From Pseudomonas sp. p1(2021b) (GTDB lineage Bacteria; Pseudomonadota; Gammaproteobacteria; Pseudomonadales; Pseudomonadaceae), in assembly GCF_020151015.1 (NCBI RefSeq), contig NZ_CP083746.1, positions 4,307,001 through 4,371,000 on the forward strand: a DNA stretch of 64,000 nt, given 5' to 3'. The notes beneath the pieces are model-generated. The model was not told where the DNA came from and did not search any database. It saw nothing but the letters and a program-made list of their open reading frames with translations. Every line of letters starts with the position of its first letter. Position 1 is the stretch's first letter. Shown here piece after piece: positions 27,180-34,766 of the stretch. Position numbers and translations under genes: made by a program.

Positions 27180-28337
27180 TCAGTCTGTCACAGCCCGCAG
27201 CTTCCCCGCCCGGCGATACGACTGCCGGGCGAAGCACACGAACAACCCTGCCATCACCGCCAAGGCCATGGGCAGCCCGTGCGGCGCCACGTCCATCGCC
27301 GCCCCGCTGACCAGCGGCCCGACCAGGCTGCCGACACCCCACAGCAAGCCAACGCTGGCATTGGCCGTCACCAGGTCCTGGCCCTTGAAGCGCTGGCCGA
27401 TCAGCACCAACGCCAAGGTATAGATACCGCCAGCCACAGCGCCCAGCACCACCAGCAGCGGCCACAGCAGCCAGCTCATCTGCAGCAGCCACGGCAGGCC
27501 GATGCCGATCGCCATGGCCACCACACCGCACACCAGGTGCAGCCCGGTACGCTCGACCCGGTCGGCCAGCCAGCCCAGGGGCAATTGGAAGATCATGTCG
27601 CCAGCGAACACCACGGTCACCATCAACGCCGCCACACCCACCGCAAAACCATGGCTGGTGGCGTAGACCGGCAGCAGCGACAGCACCACGGCATCGAAGA
27701 AGGAGAAGAACAGCACCGCCACGCACAACGCCGGCGCGACCCGGAAGAACCCGGCCAGGCCAAAGCTCTTTTCGCCTTCCTCGTGCGCCACATGGTCATT
27801 GGGAACGGTCAACAGGATGCACAGCAACGCCAGGCCGTAGCAGCCGGTGACCACACCGGTGACCCACGGGCTGTTGGCGCCGAGCAGTGCCAGCATGGCC
27901 GGCCCCAGCACCTGGAAACCGGTGAAGCTGGTGGCGTAGAGCGCCATGATCTTGCCGCGGTTGTGCTCCGGGCACAGCTCGTTGACCCAGGACTCGCCAA
28001 GGATGATGGCGATGCCCATGCCGATACCCAGCGCCAGGCGCAGCACCGCCAGGTACCAGATCGAGGTGAAGGCACCTTCGAGCAGCGCGATGCTCAGGGT
28101 GCACAGGCTGAAGCACAGCAAATAGATGGTGCGCCGGGTCAGGTGTCGGCAGCAGGCATCGACCATGAACGCCGAGAGCATCATGCCCGCTGCGGGGATG
28201 GCCGAGATGATACCGATCTCGAGGGTGCCCGCCCCCGCCTCGTGCAGACGCAACGACACCAGCGGCAGGCTCGCCCCCAGGCTGAACCCCACCACCGACA
28301 CGGCGAACAACAGGCCCGCCAGCAAACGCATGTTCAT
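27180..28337 (-). CDS. MFS transporter (YcaD-like)
   Basis: This is a 385-residue major facilitator with 12 hydrophobic segments. The ATG at 28337, preceded by GGAGTGGTA, is chosen over the longer open frame back to 28430, because the membrane segment starts right after it. The first half has the fold-typical loop RLALGIGMGIAIILGESWVNE (helix 4-5), and the central loop carries charged DHVAHEEGEKS. The overall pattern resembles YcaD-type MFS proteins of unknown substrate. It is probably monocistronic. Import or export cannot be told from sequence. Confidence 0.83.
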   Translation of the reverse strand: MNMRLLAGLLFAVSVVGFSLGASLPLVSLRLHEAGAGTLEIGIISAIPAAGMMLSAFMVDACCRHLTRRTIYLLCFSLCTLSIALLEGAFTSIWYLAVLRLALGIGMGIAIILGESWVNELCPEHNRGKIMALYATSFTGFQVLGPAMLALLGANSPWVTGVVTGCYGLALLCILLTVPNDHVAHEEGEKSFGLAGFFRVAPALCVAVLFFSFFDAVVLSLLPVYATSHGFAVGVAALMVTVVFAGDMIFQLPLGWLADRVERTGLHLVCGVVAMAIGIGLPWLLQMSWLLWPLLVVLGAVAGGIYTLALVLIGQRFKGQDLVTANASVGLLWGVGSLVGPLVSGAAMDVAPHGLPMALAVMAGLFVCFARQSYRRAGKLRAVTD

Positions 28338-28719
28338 TACCACTCCTTGCTCGCCGCCCACGTGCACCCTGGGCCGGGGCGGCTGGAAAAACCACTGGAA
28401 AGATGTGCGAACGCAGACACCCGCAGCCACGCCGGCAGGCGGACACGCAGGGGCGCAGGATCAGTTCAGGGCAAGGTGTGGCGAGAAGGTGAAGGCGAAC
28501 AGCACGCTGCGCCGACGCTTGAGCACCGTGTCGCTCGGCCACGCACGACGCACCGCCTGGATGACAGGCTGGTGGACAAGGCGAAGGCTCTGGGAACGGC
28601 GCATTGCATCGACTACGTGAATTGAAAGGAGGCGGCACTCTAGGCCAAGGGGGCTTGGCGCGTCAATCGCCAAGGCCCCTTGTGGGAAATCACCCAGCCC
28701 ATTGGGGTTGAGACCCGGA
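28338..28719. other. 382-base region between two MFS genes
   Basis: No convincing gene is present. The only clear structure is a 15-bp hairpin at 28646-28682. A 47-codon minus-strand frame starting near 28604 (MRRSQSLRLVHQ, Arg-rich) lacks a Shine-Dalgarno and recognisable homology, so it is not called. The promoter of the YcaD-like gene must lie here. Confidence 0.5.
28646..28682 (-). terminator. Hairpin after the Fsr-like gene, probable terminator
   Basis: The arms CAAGGGGGCTTGGCG (28646-28660) and CGCCAAGGCCCCTTG (28668-28682) pair with a single mismatch around a 7-base loop. It lies 38 bases downstream of the minus-strand MFS stop. No T-run follows, so termination would need another factor, or the hairpin may instead protect the mRNA end. 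Confidence 0.6.
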
Positions 28720-29934
28720 TCAGCGTTTACCGGTGGAAGGCAGGAACACTGCCAGCAAGCCAAACAGCGGCAGGAACGAGCACAGCCCATAGACGTACTC
28801 GATACCTCGCAAATCAGCCAGGTAACCCAGCAACGCCGCGCCGATGCCACCGAAACCGAACATCAGGCCGAAGAAGATCCCGGCGATCATGCCGACGCTG
28901 CCCGGCACCAGTTCCTGGGCATAGACCACGATGGCCGAGAACGCCGAGGCCAGGATGAAGCCGATCACCACGCTGAGCACACTGGTCCAGAACAGGTCGG
29001 CGTACGGCAGGGCCAGGGTGAACGGCGCCACACCCAGGATCGAGAACCAGATCACCGCCTTGCGCCCGATCCGGTCGCCGATCGGCCCGCCGAAGAAGGT
29101 ACCGGCCGCCACCGCGCCCAGGAACAGGAACAGGTGCAGCTGGGAGCTGGCCACCGACACACCGAACTTCTCGATCAGGTAGAAGGTGAAATAGCTGGTG
29201 AAGCTGGCCATGTAGAAATACTTGGAGAACACCAGCAGGCCCAGCACCACCAACGCCAGGATCACACGCTGGCGCGAAATCCCATGGCTGGCCTGCACAG
29301 CCTTGCGGGCCTTGAACTGGTTGAGATGGCCCTTGTACCAACCCCGCAGCAACAAAGTCACAGCGAAGAAGAACAGTCCGGCCAGGCCGAACCAGGCCAC
29401 ATGGCTCTGACCGAAGGGAATGACGATGGCCGCCGCCAGCAGCGGGCCGAGGGCAGAGCCGGCGTTACCGCCGACCTGGAAAGTCGACTGGGCCAGGCCA
29501 AAGCGCCCTCCCGACGCCAGGCGGGCGATGCGCGAGGTCTCGGGGTGGAAGGTCGAGGAGCCGATGCCCACCAACGCCGATGCCAGCAAGATCATCGGGA
29601 AGCTGCCCACGAATGCCAGCATCACGATCCCCACCAGGGTGCACAACGTCCCCAACGGCAGCAGGTTCGGCGCCGGCCGCCGGTCGGTGAAGAAGCCGAC
29701 CCACGGCTGCAGCAGCGACGCCGTGATCTGGAACGTCAGGGTGATCAGGCCGATCTGGGCGAAACTCAGGTTGTAGTTGGCCTTGAGCATCGGGTAGATG
29801 GCCGGCAGCACCGCCTGGATCAAATCATTGATCAGGTGTGCCAGGGCACAGAAGCCGATGATGCGCATCACCAGTGGGGTGGCCTGTGCGGCGGTGCTGG
29901 TGCCGGTGGAGGTCTGGGCGCTGCTGATGGCCAT
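28720..29934 (-). CDS. MFS exporter, fosmidomycin-resistance (Fsr) type
   Basis: This is a 404-residue major facilitator whose sequence matches the Fsr subgroup. It has LAHLINDLIQAVLPAIYPML at about 31-50, then GFFTDRRPAP and GSSTFHPETSRIARLASGG, all typical of fosmidomycin-resistance proteins. Members export fosmidomycin and other compounds. The N-terminal 20 residues are Ser/Thr-rich and precede the first helix. The start at ATG 29934 follows a weak purine stretch. The gene stands alone, with a hairpin downstream and a 238-base gap to tRNA-Met upstream. The natural substrate is unknown. Confidence 0.88.
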   Translation of the reverse strand: MAISSAQTSTGTSTAAQATPLVMRIIGFCALAHLINDLIQAVLPAIYPMLKANYNLSFAQIGLITLTFQITASLLQPWVGFFTDRRPAPNLLPLGTLCTLVGIVMLAFVGSFPMILLASALVGIGSSTFHPETSRIARLASGGRFGLAQSTFQVGGNAGSALGPLLAAAIVIPFGQSHVAWFGLAGLFFFAVTLLLRGWYKGHLNQFKARKAVQASHGISRQRVILALVVLGLLVFSKYFYMASFTSYFTFYLIEKFGVSVASSQLHLFLFLGAVAAGTFFGGPIGDRIGRKAVIWFSILGVAPFTLALPYADLFWTSVLSVVIGFILASAFSAIVVYAQELVPGSVGMIAGIFFGLMFGFGGIGAALLGYLADLRGIEYVYGLCSFLPLFGLLAVFLPSTGKR

Positions 29935-30131
29935 GACTATGTCCTTTCCGCGGATTTGGGATCCGATTATCAGGAAAGAACTAGATACTTAGCTACCTTT
30001 TTATGCGATCGGCCGCCCCGCGGCTCGACTCACCAGGTCTGCGTAGCGCATTCTTTGCAGGTTGGCGGGCGCACCGAGCGGCCCGCCCCGCTAAGCGTTT
30101 GAAAGGCCGGAAATTTTTTTCACAACGAGTG

Positions 30132-30160
30132 TTGACAGAGTCGCGATTCGAGCTAATAAT
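30132..30160 (+). promoter_or_regulatory. Sigma-70 promoter of tRNA-Met
   Basis: Perfect -35 TTGACA (30132-30137), 17-base spacer and -10 AATAAT (30155-30160, within TAATAAT). A GCGCGCC stretch follows, resembling the G/C-rich discriminator of stringently controlled stable-RNA promoters. The tRNA starts 13 bases after the -10 box. Confidence 0.88.
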
Positions 30161-30172
30161 GCGCGCCATGTC

Positions 30173-30249
30173 GGCTACATAGCTCAGTTGGTTAGAGCAT
30201 AGCATTCATAATGCTGGGGTCCGGGGTTCAAGTCCCTGTGTAGCCACCA
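30173..30249 (+). tRNA. tRNA-Met (anticodon CAT, elongator type)
   Basis: This is a 77-nt cloverleaf with encoded CCA. The acceptor GGCTACA (30173-30179) pairs with TGTAGCC (30239-30245), with discriminator A. The anticodon loop TTCATAA has CAT at 30207-30209. A fully paired first acceptor base pair (G-C) and the lack of three consecutive G-C pairs in the anticodon stem argue against an initiator. A CAT tRNA that is later modified to read AUA (Ile2) cannot be excluded by eye. It has its own promoter and terminator, so it is a single-gene unit. Confidence 0.93.
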
Positions 30250-30254
30250 CCTTC

Positions 30255-30289
30255 AAAAAAGGGCTTATCGAAAGATAAGCCCTTTTTTA
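30255..30289 (+). terminator. Rho-independent terminator of tRNA-Met
   Basis: A 9-bp perfect stem GGGCTTATC (30261-30269)/GATAAGCCC (30274-30282) has a GAAA tetraloop, six A before and six T after. The symmetry means that it may also stop transcription from the minus-strand side. Confidence 0.95.
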
Positions 30290-30306
30290 TTGCGCTGAAA
30301 AAACCG

Positions 30307-30924
30307 TCAACGCACGCCCGCCACTACCACGGCCAGGCCCAGCCCGATCAGGGCTACGCCGATCACCCGGTCGACCACCCCTTGTCGCTCGATCATCGCC
30401 TGGCGCAATCCGTCACTCGAGAACAACACCGCCACCAGGCTGAACCATGCCCAATGGGCGAACGACATGAATGCCCCATAGGCTAAATCCAGCGCCAGCG
30501 GACTGCCTGGCCGCACCACCTGGGTGTAGGCACTGACGACAAATAGCATCGTCTTGGGGTTCAGCGCATTGGTCAAAAAACCTGTGCGCAGGCCTTGCAG
30601 CACACCGGCCCGAGGGCTCTGGCCGATACCATCGAGTGAGATCCGTGAGGTGTTGGTCAACGATTTGTAGCCCAGGTAGACCAGGTAACCGGCTCCCACC
30701 ACCTTCATGGCCAAGAACAGCGCCGGGCTCTGGCTGATGATCACAGCGATGCCGAGCACGGTGTACAACACATGCACCTGCACGCCCAGGGCGATCCCCA
30801 AGGCTGCGGCCAGGCCAGCCGTACGCCCTTGGGCATAACTGCTGCGGGTGACCATGGCGAAGTCGGCCCCTGGGCTGATGACGGCCAGCACGGTGAACAG
30901 GGCGACGGCGATCAGTTCGTTCAC
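30307..30924 (-). CDS. LysE/RhtB-family amino-acid exporter
   Basis: This is a 205-residue inner-membrane exporter with about six helices. It shows the LysE-family signature near residue 20 (LAVISPGADFAMVTRSSYAQGR) and the motif TGFLTNALNPKTMLF near residue 120. The GTG at 30924 is chosen because GAGGAGC lies just upstream; an ATG at 30957 would add residues that disturb the first helix. It is divergent from a LysR gene at 31156. This layout is typical of a LysR-controlled exporter such as LysG/LysE, so regulation by that LysR is likely. The substrate is unknown. Confidence 0.9.
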   Translation of the reverse strand: MNELIAVALFTVLAVISPGADFAMVTRSSYAQGRTAGLAAALGIALGVQVHVLYTVLGIAVIISQSPALFLAMKVVGAGYLVYLGYKSLTNTSRISLDGIGQSPRAGVLQGLRTGFLTNALNPKTMLFVVSAYTQVVRPGSPLALDLAYGAFMSFAHWAWFSLVAVLFSSDGLRQAMIERQGVVDRVIGVALIGLGLAVVVAGVR

Positions 30925-31050
30925 GAAAAAGCTCCTCGATTGGCGATGAAAATGCACAGGGCACTGATTATCGAAGGCTTATTCGTGGCGAAAAATCGAT
31001 TTATAGTGCGGCAGACCTGCTAGTTTTTTTCACAGATAGGCGTAAGCCTT

Positions 31051-31137
31051 GCTGGCCCAATCGCGGGACAAGCCCGCTCCTACAGGAAGAGCCCAGACAG
31101 CCTTGGTGGGAGCGGGCTTGCCCCGCGATTGGGCCGC
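31051..31137. repeat. REP pair, GGGCTTG type, in the LysE/LysR divergent region
   Basis: Two inverted copies lie inside the shared regulatory region: CGGGACAAGCCCGCTCCTACAG and TGGGAGCGGGCTTGCCCCGCG, with flanking GGCCCAATCGC/GCGATTGGGCC. The right edge is only 19 bases from the LysR start. This is an unusual position, because most copies here lie after genes rather than between divergent promoters. Confidence 0.85.
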
Positions 31138-31155
31138 CACAGACGACACACGATC

Positions 31156-32073
31156 ATGAAACTGCCGCCACTCACCGCCCTGCGCTATTTCGATGTCGCC
31201 GCCCAAACTGAAAGCTTCGTGCGCGCCGCCGAGCACCTGCACGTGACCCATGGCGCCGTCAGCCGCCAGGTACGCCTGCTGGAGGAAAGCCTGGGCATCG
31301 AGCTGTTCGAGCGGCGTAACCGGGCCCTGTTCCTGACACCGGCCGGCCGCAGCCTGCATGGCACCACCCAGTCGATCTTCGAGCAGCTCGAAGGCGCGGT
31401 GCAGCGCCTACAAGCGCAGACGCAAGACAATGTGCTGGTGGTGTCCTGCGAGCCGACCATCGCCATGCGCTGGCTCATCCCTCGCCTGCCCCGCTTCCAT
31501 GCAGCCCATCCAGACCTGCAACTGCACCTGGTCGCCGCAGGCGGGCCGCTGGACTTCGGCCGTGCCGGGGTAGACCTGGCCCTGCGGCGCGACGACTTTC
31601 ATTGGGAACGGAAGCTGCACAGCCTGAAGGTCTGCGCGGAGTGGATCGGCCCAGTCTGCCGGCAAGGCTCCGACACCGGCCTCGACAGCCACCGCCTGCT
31701 CCACAGCGCCACCCGCCCTGACGCCTGGAGCACCTGGCAGCGCCTGGCCGGGGCGAAGGCGCGCCATACCGAGCGCAGCGACTTCGAACACTTCTATCTG
31801 TCGATCCAGGCCGCCAGCGCCGGGCTGGGGCTGGCCATCGCGTCAGCGCTGATGGTCCGTGACGAACTGGACAGCGGGCAACTGGTGGCGCCCTACGGCT
31901 TCCTGCGTGACGGCTCGGCCTACCACCTGCTCAGCCCCTTGCCCCTGGATGACGGCGGCAAGCGCCAGCGCTTCGCCGAGTGGGTGATGGGCGAATGCCA
32001 GGCGTGCCTGGCTCACCTGGGCCTGGTGCAGAACGACGACCCCGAGCGGCCGTCACCGCCCCAGGTGCGATAA
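31156..32073 (+). CDS. LysR-family regulator, GcvA-like
   Basis: This is a 305-residue LysR-type regulator. The helix-turn-helix is within 1-62 (MKLPPLTALRYFDVAAQTESF, then HVTHGAVSRQVRLLEESLGIELFERR). The pattern resembles GcvA/AmpR-type members. The ATG at 31156 starts the canonical N-terminus; a longer frame from 31129 would add residues encoded by REP sequence. It is divergent from the LysE exporter gene, its likely target. Its last 61 bases overlap the 3' end of the convergent peptidase gene, so the C-terminal ends of both proteins share DNA. Confidence 0.9.
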   Translation: MKLPPLTALRYFDVAAQTESFVRAAEHLHVTHGAVSRQVRLLEESLGIELFERRNRALFLTPAGRSLHGTTQSIFEQLEGAVQRLQAQTQDNVLVVSCEPTIAMRWLIPRLPRFHAAHPDLQLHLVAAGGPLDFGRAGVDLALRRDDFHWERKLHSLKVCAEWIGPVCRQGSDTGLDSHRLLHSATRPDAWSTWQRLAGAKARHTERSDFEHFYLSIQAASAGLGLAIASALMVRDELDSGQLVAPYGFLRDGSAYHLLSPLPLDDGGKRQRFAEWVMGECQACLAHLGLVQNDDPERPSPPQVR

Positions 32074-32594
32074 CCGGCCGTATCGAGGTGGATGCGCCCG
32101 GAAGGATAACGCCCCAGCCCCATGTTCCAGGCCTGGCCATGCTGCTGCCAGAACCGGCACAACGGATTGGGATCGGCCCAGTCGGGCAGCAGCACATCGA
32201 CTGCGAAAGCCCGGGTATGGGCGCTGCCCACCGCGCCACCGGCACAGGCATTCAGGCGCGGGTCACGGTAGGCCGACACCACCTCGAACTGGCGCAGGAT
32301 GCCTTGTTCGTCGAGGGTCTTGAGCAGCATCAGGGTAGCGCGCACCTGGGGCCAATGGGTGGCCGGCGGTACGGCGAAGGGTGAGGCCCTGCACAGGCGC
32401 CAGTCGGAGGCCGAACGTAGCAGTTGATGGATCGGTACCACGCCATAGAGGCGAGCATCCACCAACATCTGGCGGAAGGCACGGGTCGGGTGGTCGCCTG
32501 CCCACTGGGCGAACATCCAGACATCCCGCTCATCGGCGTGGGCGATACCTGCCAGCAGCCCTGCCACGCAGGCCAGCAGCTTCATGCCTTTCAT
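32013..32594 (-). CDS. Periplasmic M15-type peptidase (D,D-carboxypeptidase-like)
   Basis: This 193-residue exported protein has a signal peptide (about 1-20, LLACVAGLLAGIAHA). The rest fits the peptidase M15A/DUF882 fold. The zinc-site pattern is visible as GSAHTRAFAVDV (His and Asp ligands) near 124-135 and GRIHLDT (third His) near 167. Relatives cleave or bind peptidoglycan peptides. The ATG at 32594 has CAGGAGTG upstream. The final 20 codons overlap the convergent LysR gene, so the Ser/Arg-rich C-terminus may be a lineage-specific extension. Confidence 0.82.
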   Translation of the reverse strand: MKGMKLLACVAGLLAGIAHADERDVWMFAQWAGDHPTRAFRQMLVDARLYGVVPIHQLLRSASDWRLCRASPFAVPPATHWPQVRATLMLLKTLDEQGILRQFEVVSAYRDPRLNACAGGAVGSAHTRAFAVDVLLPDWADPNPLCRFWQQHGQAWNMGLGRYPSGRIHLDTAGYRTWGGDGRSGSSFCTRPR

Positions 32595-32658
32595 TCTTCA
32601 CTCCTGTATATGCCACTACAGCGAGTAAAGCACGGGGCCGCTGCACGGCCCCAAAAAC

Positions 32659-33297
32659 CTACTCCAAAGGCCGCAGGCGATACTGTGGCGGCAATTGGGC
32701 GAACCCGCTGATGGTGGTGTCCAGGCTCTTCCAGCGGCCATCCTTGATGCCATAGATGCAACCATGGATCGACAGCTCCTGCCCCCGGTGCCAGGCGTTC
32801 TGCACGATGCTGGTGTGGGCCACGTTGGCCACCTGCTGGATCACGTTCAGCTCGCACAGGCGGTCGACCTTGGCCTCCTCGGTATCGAGCTTGGCCAGCT
32901 CGCCGCGCTTTTCGTAGTACAGGTCGCGGATCGAACGCAGCCAGCCGTCGATCAGGCCCAACTGGCGGTCCTGCATCGCTGCGCGCACACCGCCGCAGCC
33001 ATAGTGGCCGGTGACCAGGATGTGCTTGACCTTGAGCACCTCCACCGCGTACTGGATCACCGACAGGCAGTTCAGGTCGGTGTGCAGCACCACGTTGGCC
33101 ACATTGCGGTGCACGAACAGGTCGCCCGGCAGCATGCCGACGATCTCGTTGGCCGGCACGCGAGCGTCGGAGCAGCCGATCCAAAGGAATTCGGGCGTCT
33201 GCTGGCGGGCCAGCTTGGCGAAGAAGTCCGGGTCGCGCTGCTTGATCGCATCGGCCCAGCGCTCGTTGTTGTCGATCAGTTCCTGCAGGTCATGCAT
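32659..33297 (-). CDS. can: Beta-class carbonic anhydrase
   Basis: This enzyme interconverts CO2 and bicarbonate in the cytoplasm, supplying bicarbonate for carboxylases. The 212-residue protein has all four zinc-site residues at the same positions as E. coli Can: C42 and D44 (GCSDARVP), then H98 and C101 (GHYGCGG). The length is also close (E. coli 220). It lies 52 bases downstream of the rimI stop on the same strand, a layout common in Pseudomonas. The call as Can rather than CynT rests on the full-length pattern and the absence of a cyn operon. Confidence 0.94.
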   Translation of the reverse strand: MHDLQELIDNNERWADAIKQRDPDFFAKLARQQTPEFLWIGCSDARVPANEIVGMLPGDLFVHRNVANVVLHTDLNCLSVIQYAVEVLKVKHILVTGHYGCGGVRAAMQDRQLGLIDGWLRSIRDLYYEKRGELAKLDTEEAKVDRLCELNVIQQVANVAHTSIVQNAWHRGQELSIHGCIYGIKDGRWKSLDTTISGFAQLPPQYRLRPLE

Positions 33298-33349
33298 GGT
33301 CGTTGCCTCATCAGGGTATGCCTGTGTGACACGGCCAGCACCTGCAAGG

Positions 33350-33805
33350 TCACTCCTCGAACAGGGTGCAGGCCATCACCAGGGCGTCTTCGCGACCGCC
33401 GGCAACGGGATAGTAGTCGCGCCGGCGGCCGATTTCGTTGAATCCGTAGCGCTCGTACAGGCGGTAGGCCGCCTGGTTGCTGGCGCGCACCTCCAGGAAG
33501 CATTCCCGGCCATTGAGCTGGTAGGCCCGGCCCATCAGATGCTGCAGCAGGCGCAAGCCCAGGCCACGGCCCTGGTTCTCCGGCTTGACGGTGATGTTGA
33601 GCAGGTGGGCCTCGTCGATGATCACGTTGATCACGCCATGGCCGACCTGCTGCTGGCCGTCGAACATCAGCCAGACCTCATAGGACTTGAGCGCATCCTG
33701 GAAGATGCCGCGCGTCCACGGATGGCTGAACGCGGCATATTCGATTTTAAGCACGGCATCCAGATCCGCCTCGGTCATCGGGCGGAAACTGATCGAGTCA
33801 CTCAT
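33350..33805 (-). CDS. rimI: Ribosomal protein S18-alanine N-acetyltransferase
   Basis: RimI acetylates the N-terminal Ala of ribosomal protein S18. The 151-residue GNAT protein has the acetyl-CoA loop NQGRGLGLRLLQHLM at about 78-92. The conserved VRASNQAAYRLYERYGF follows at about 105-121. It overlaps the holD stop by 4 bases, the same holD-rimI pairing seen in E. coli, which supports both calls. A carbonic anhydrase gene follows. Confidence 0.93.
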   Translation of the reverse strand: MSDSISFRPMTEADLDAVLKIEYAAFSHPWTRGIFQDALKSYEVWLMFDGQQQVGHGVINVIIDEAHLLNITVKPENQGRGLGLRLLQHLMGRAYQLNGRECFLEVRASNQAAYRLYERYGFNEIGRRRDYYPVAGGREDALVMACTLFEE

Positions 33806-34590
33806 TCAACGCTCTTCCAGCGCGCCATCAGCCGGCGCATCGCTTGCCAGACGTCCGCCTTGCGCTGCGGCTCGTCCATCAACAGTTCAAGGCCCGGCAG
33901 GGCCCAGGCGTCGCCCAGGCCTTCGACCTTCAGTTCTTGGTAGTAGGCCTCGCCGTCGGCCTGGCCTGCGAAGCGCACGGCCGGCAAGCCGACCAGCCAC
34001 AGGCAGGTGCAAGGTGCCTCTTCCAGGCGTGCAGCGATGAAACCCTGGACGAAGTCGCGCGCCGCCTCCGGCCCCTGGTCCATGTTGCCGCGTACCAGCA
34101 ACGGCCAGCGCACCGGCTCGCCGATGATCTGCGGCGCATCGGGCAAGCCGGCGGCACGCAGCATGTCCTTGAGCAGCAGGTACGACGGGTCGCGGCTCTG
34201 GAAGGGCTGGCCGGTGGCCAGCTCGACCAGCACCAGGCAGCGACCGGCGCGCAGCAATTGCAGGGCAAAACGCGGTGGCGGTAACGGTGCCGGACGAGGC
34301 GCTGGCACCTGCTCCTGGGCTTCGACCGGCGTGCTGGCGGGCTTGGGCGTGCTGCCCGGCCGGGGGATCTCGATCTTGGGGCGCTCGACGGAGCGGGCTT
34401 GTGGGGCGATAGGTGGTGCGTCAGGCGCAGGTGCGCTTGGCCGTACCTCGATGGCGGCGTCTTCGACCGGCGCCAACGGCAGCAGCAGTTCCGGGCGCGA
34501 CGGTGCAGCGAACGGCAGTTCGGCGCGCGGCAGCCAGTGCACCACTTGCATGGCGGAAAGGTAGGCGCGGCGGCGGGGCTCGGTCAGCAA
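33802..34590 (-). CDS. holD: Cryptic DNA polymerase III psi subunit
   Basis: This is probably the pseudomonad form of psi, which joins the clamp loader to SSB through chi. Evidence is the place directly before rimI, as in E. coli, and a C-terminus (WALPGLELLMDEPQRKADVWQ) that lines up with the end of E. coli psi. The N-terminal element AYLSAMQVVHWLPRAELP resembles the clamp-loader-binding peptide. Between these lies a Pro/Ala-rich linker (about 45-115) that makes the protein about twice as long as E. coli psi. A cryptic psi has been described biochemically in P. aeruginosa, as I recall. The TTG start at 34590 keeps the N-terminal motif; ATG 34551 is the next choice. Confidence 0.75.
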   Translation of the reverse strand: MLTEPRRRAYLSAMQVVHWLPRAELPFAAPSRPELLLPLAPVEDAAIEVRPSAPAPDAPPIAPQARSVERPKIEIPRPGSTPKPASTPVEAQEQVPAPRPAPLPPPRFALQLLRAGRCLVLVELATGQPFQSRDPSYLLLKDMLRAAGLPDAPQIIGEPVRWPLLVRGNMDQGPEAARDFVQGFIAARLEEAPCTCLWLVGLPAVRFAGQADGEAYYQELKVEGLGDAWALPGLELLMDEPQRKADVWQAMRRLMARWKSVE

Positions 34591-34766
34591 GGCACGGGGT
34601 CCGGGGGTGAGGATTGGCGGGTATTCTAGCGCGTACGCCTTGGGTTTTGCAGGGGTTGTGAGACCGAGCGCCGCCCGTGCGATCCCATTACAGACCAAGG
34701 GGTGAAATCCTCCCCCCCGGATGCAGTACAATCGCCCCTTTTATTTGGCAACGAGTCGACCCGCCA

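Noticed and set aside
28461..28604. A 47-codon Arg-rich minus-strand frame between the two MFS genes
   Set aside because: No ribosome-binding site and no recognised family, and it lies in an intergenic region; it is recorded in the gap entry only.
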